DNA of 6,635 bases from Pedobacter sp. UBA1654. GTDB taxonomy: Bacteria > Bacteroidota > Bacteroidia > Sphingobacteriales > Sphingobacteriaceae. The notes beneath the pieces were generated by a model, which was given only the letters and a program-made list of their open reading frames with translations, was not told where the DNA came from and did no database searches. Shown piece after piece: positions 5,973-6,635 of the stretch. Positions within the stretch are counted from its first letter, which is position 1. Each line of letters starts with the position of its first letter. The position numbers and the translations under genes are program-made. The stretch lies in assembly GCA_002320935.1 (NCBI GenBank), contig DCLG01000092.1, forward strand, positions 39,077 to 45,711. The letters run 5' to 3'.

Positions 5973-6635
5973 TTACCATTGTAAGGGGCCTTCCGGGCCA
6001 GTGAAAGTCATGTTTGGGCCGTCAGTCTCCAGTGCTACACGAATAGGCTCACGTGAGCCAACTTCAACACTGTCCGTACCCTGGAAGTTGTTTAAGGCAG
6101 TAGCCGTAAAGCCTGGGCTCACTGCATTGACTTTGATGTTTTCTTTTTCCAGTTCCAGTGCAAAGGCCATGGTAACCGCGTTCATGGCAGTTTTGGATGC
6201 GCCATAAACAATGTCAAAATGTTTTCTTGCCCATGTATCCGGGTCGGCGATCCAGCTAAGTGAAGCGAGCCCGCTTGAAACGTTGACTATACGTGCTGCT
6301 GTAGCTTTTCTCAGCAAAGGCAACATTGTCTGGGTGACGGATATAGTCCCGAAAACATTGGTTTCCCAAACAGTTCGTACCTCATCTATTGAGGCTTTAC
6401 TGGCGCGGTTTGCTTCCACGACTTCTTCCAGCGTTCTGCGCGGCTTGCCTGCATGCGATATGCCAGCATTATTTACCAGCAGATCCAAATGCCCATGTTC
6501 TTTTGCAATCCGCGCAGCAGCAGTAGTAATGGTGGATTGCTTGGTAACATCCAGTTCAATCGACCGCGCATTGAAGCCAATGTCCACCGCTGCCTTTTCT
6601 CCGTTATCTGGGTTTCGTGACCCGACGTATACGGT
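5973..6635 (-). CDS. Short-chain dehydrogenase/reductase, partial at the right edge
   Basis: This classical SDR oxidoreductase is truncated at its N-terminus by the window edge; 220 codons remain. The frame stays open to base 6635 and reads TVYVGSRNPDNG before the GTG at 6587, which is an internal Val codon rather than the start. About 20-25 residues carrying the TGxxxGxG nucleotide-binding loop should lie just outside. Numbering from the edge, NNAG is at 55-58, the structural Asn of TNVFG is at 93, the catalytic Ser of NVSSG is at 120-121, and the YGASK motif gives Tyr144 and Lys148. NAVSPGF follows. The GSRN after the second beta strand suggests an NADP(H) preference, because an Arg there often contacts the 2'-phosphate. 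The protein probably reduces a carbonyl or oxidises an alcohol in the cytoplasm; the substrate is unknown. It precedes the AraC-type regulator by 30 bp and likely shares its transcript. Confidence 0.9.
   Translation of the reverse strand, partial: TVYVGSRNPDNGEKAAVDIGFNARSIELDVTKQSTITTAAARIAKEHGHLDLLVNNAGISHAGKPRRTLEEVVEANRASKASIDEVRTVWETNVFGTISVTQTMLPLLRKATAARIVNVSSGLASLSWIADPDTWARKHFDIVYGASKTAMNAVTMAFALELEKENIKVNAVSPGFTATALNNFQGTDSVEVGSREPIRVALETDGPNMTFTGPEGPLQW

Noticed and set aside
6585..6587. GTG as the start codon of the SDR gene.
   Set aside because: The frame stays open to the window edge and the upstream residues (TVYVGSRN) match the second strand of the SDR Rossmann fold, so the GTG is an internal codon.

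Overview
The window looks like chromosomal DNA from a member of the Bacteroidota, most likely a soil- or plant-associated Sphingobacteriia/Chitinophagia-type bacterium. The signs are start codons without clear Shine-Dalgarno sequences, a TAnnTTTG-type -7 promoter element, a Lys-Lys lipoprotein signal peptide ahead of a MACPF domain, secreted beta-propeller glycosidases, and moderate GC content (roughly mid-40s percent by eye). The genus cannot be fixed from the sequence alone.

Layout, left to right. Positions 1-62 may hold the tail of an upstream plus-strand gene. Positions 189-1223 (+) encode a MACPF-domain lipoprotein. Positions 1257-2447 (-) encode a secreted GH43 family glycosidase, and 2590-3615 (+) encode a second secreted five-bladed beta-propeller glycosidase, divergent from the first across a 142-bp AT-rich gap. 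After a 181-bp convergent gap with candidate terminator hairpins comes an AT-richer CNNM/DUF21-CBS membrane protein (3797-4849, -). After another 181-bp gap come an AraC-type regulator (5031-5942, -) and, 30 bp upstream of it on the same strand, a short-chain dehydrogenase/reductase that runs off the right edge (5973-6635, -).

How the genes may work together. The two divergent glycosidases are the only clear functional pair: both appear to be exported and both keep three acidic residues at positions expected for furanosidase/xylosidase-type propellers. They probably help degrade plant or other arabinose-, xylose- or galactose-containing glycans. No SusC/SusD pair lies in the window, so it is not a complete polysaccharide utilisation locus as seen here. 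The SDR and AraC genes probably form one transcript ending at a strong hairpin whose loop contains the AraC stop codon. The MACPF lipoprotein is a plausible contact or secreted toxin of the BSAP type, but nothing adjacent looks like an immunity gene.

No clearly new multi-gene system is visible. The items most worth a second look are the MACPF protein, the unassigned propeller enzyme at 2590-3615, the stop-codon-in-loop terminator, and the perfect inverted repeat upstream of the CNNM gene. There are no tRNA or rRNA genes, insertion sequences or CRISPR arrays that I can recognise, and no gene-free stretch exceeds 300 bp.
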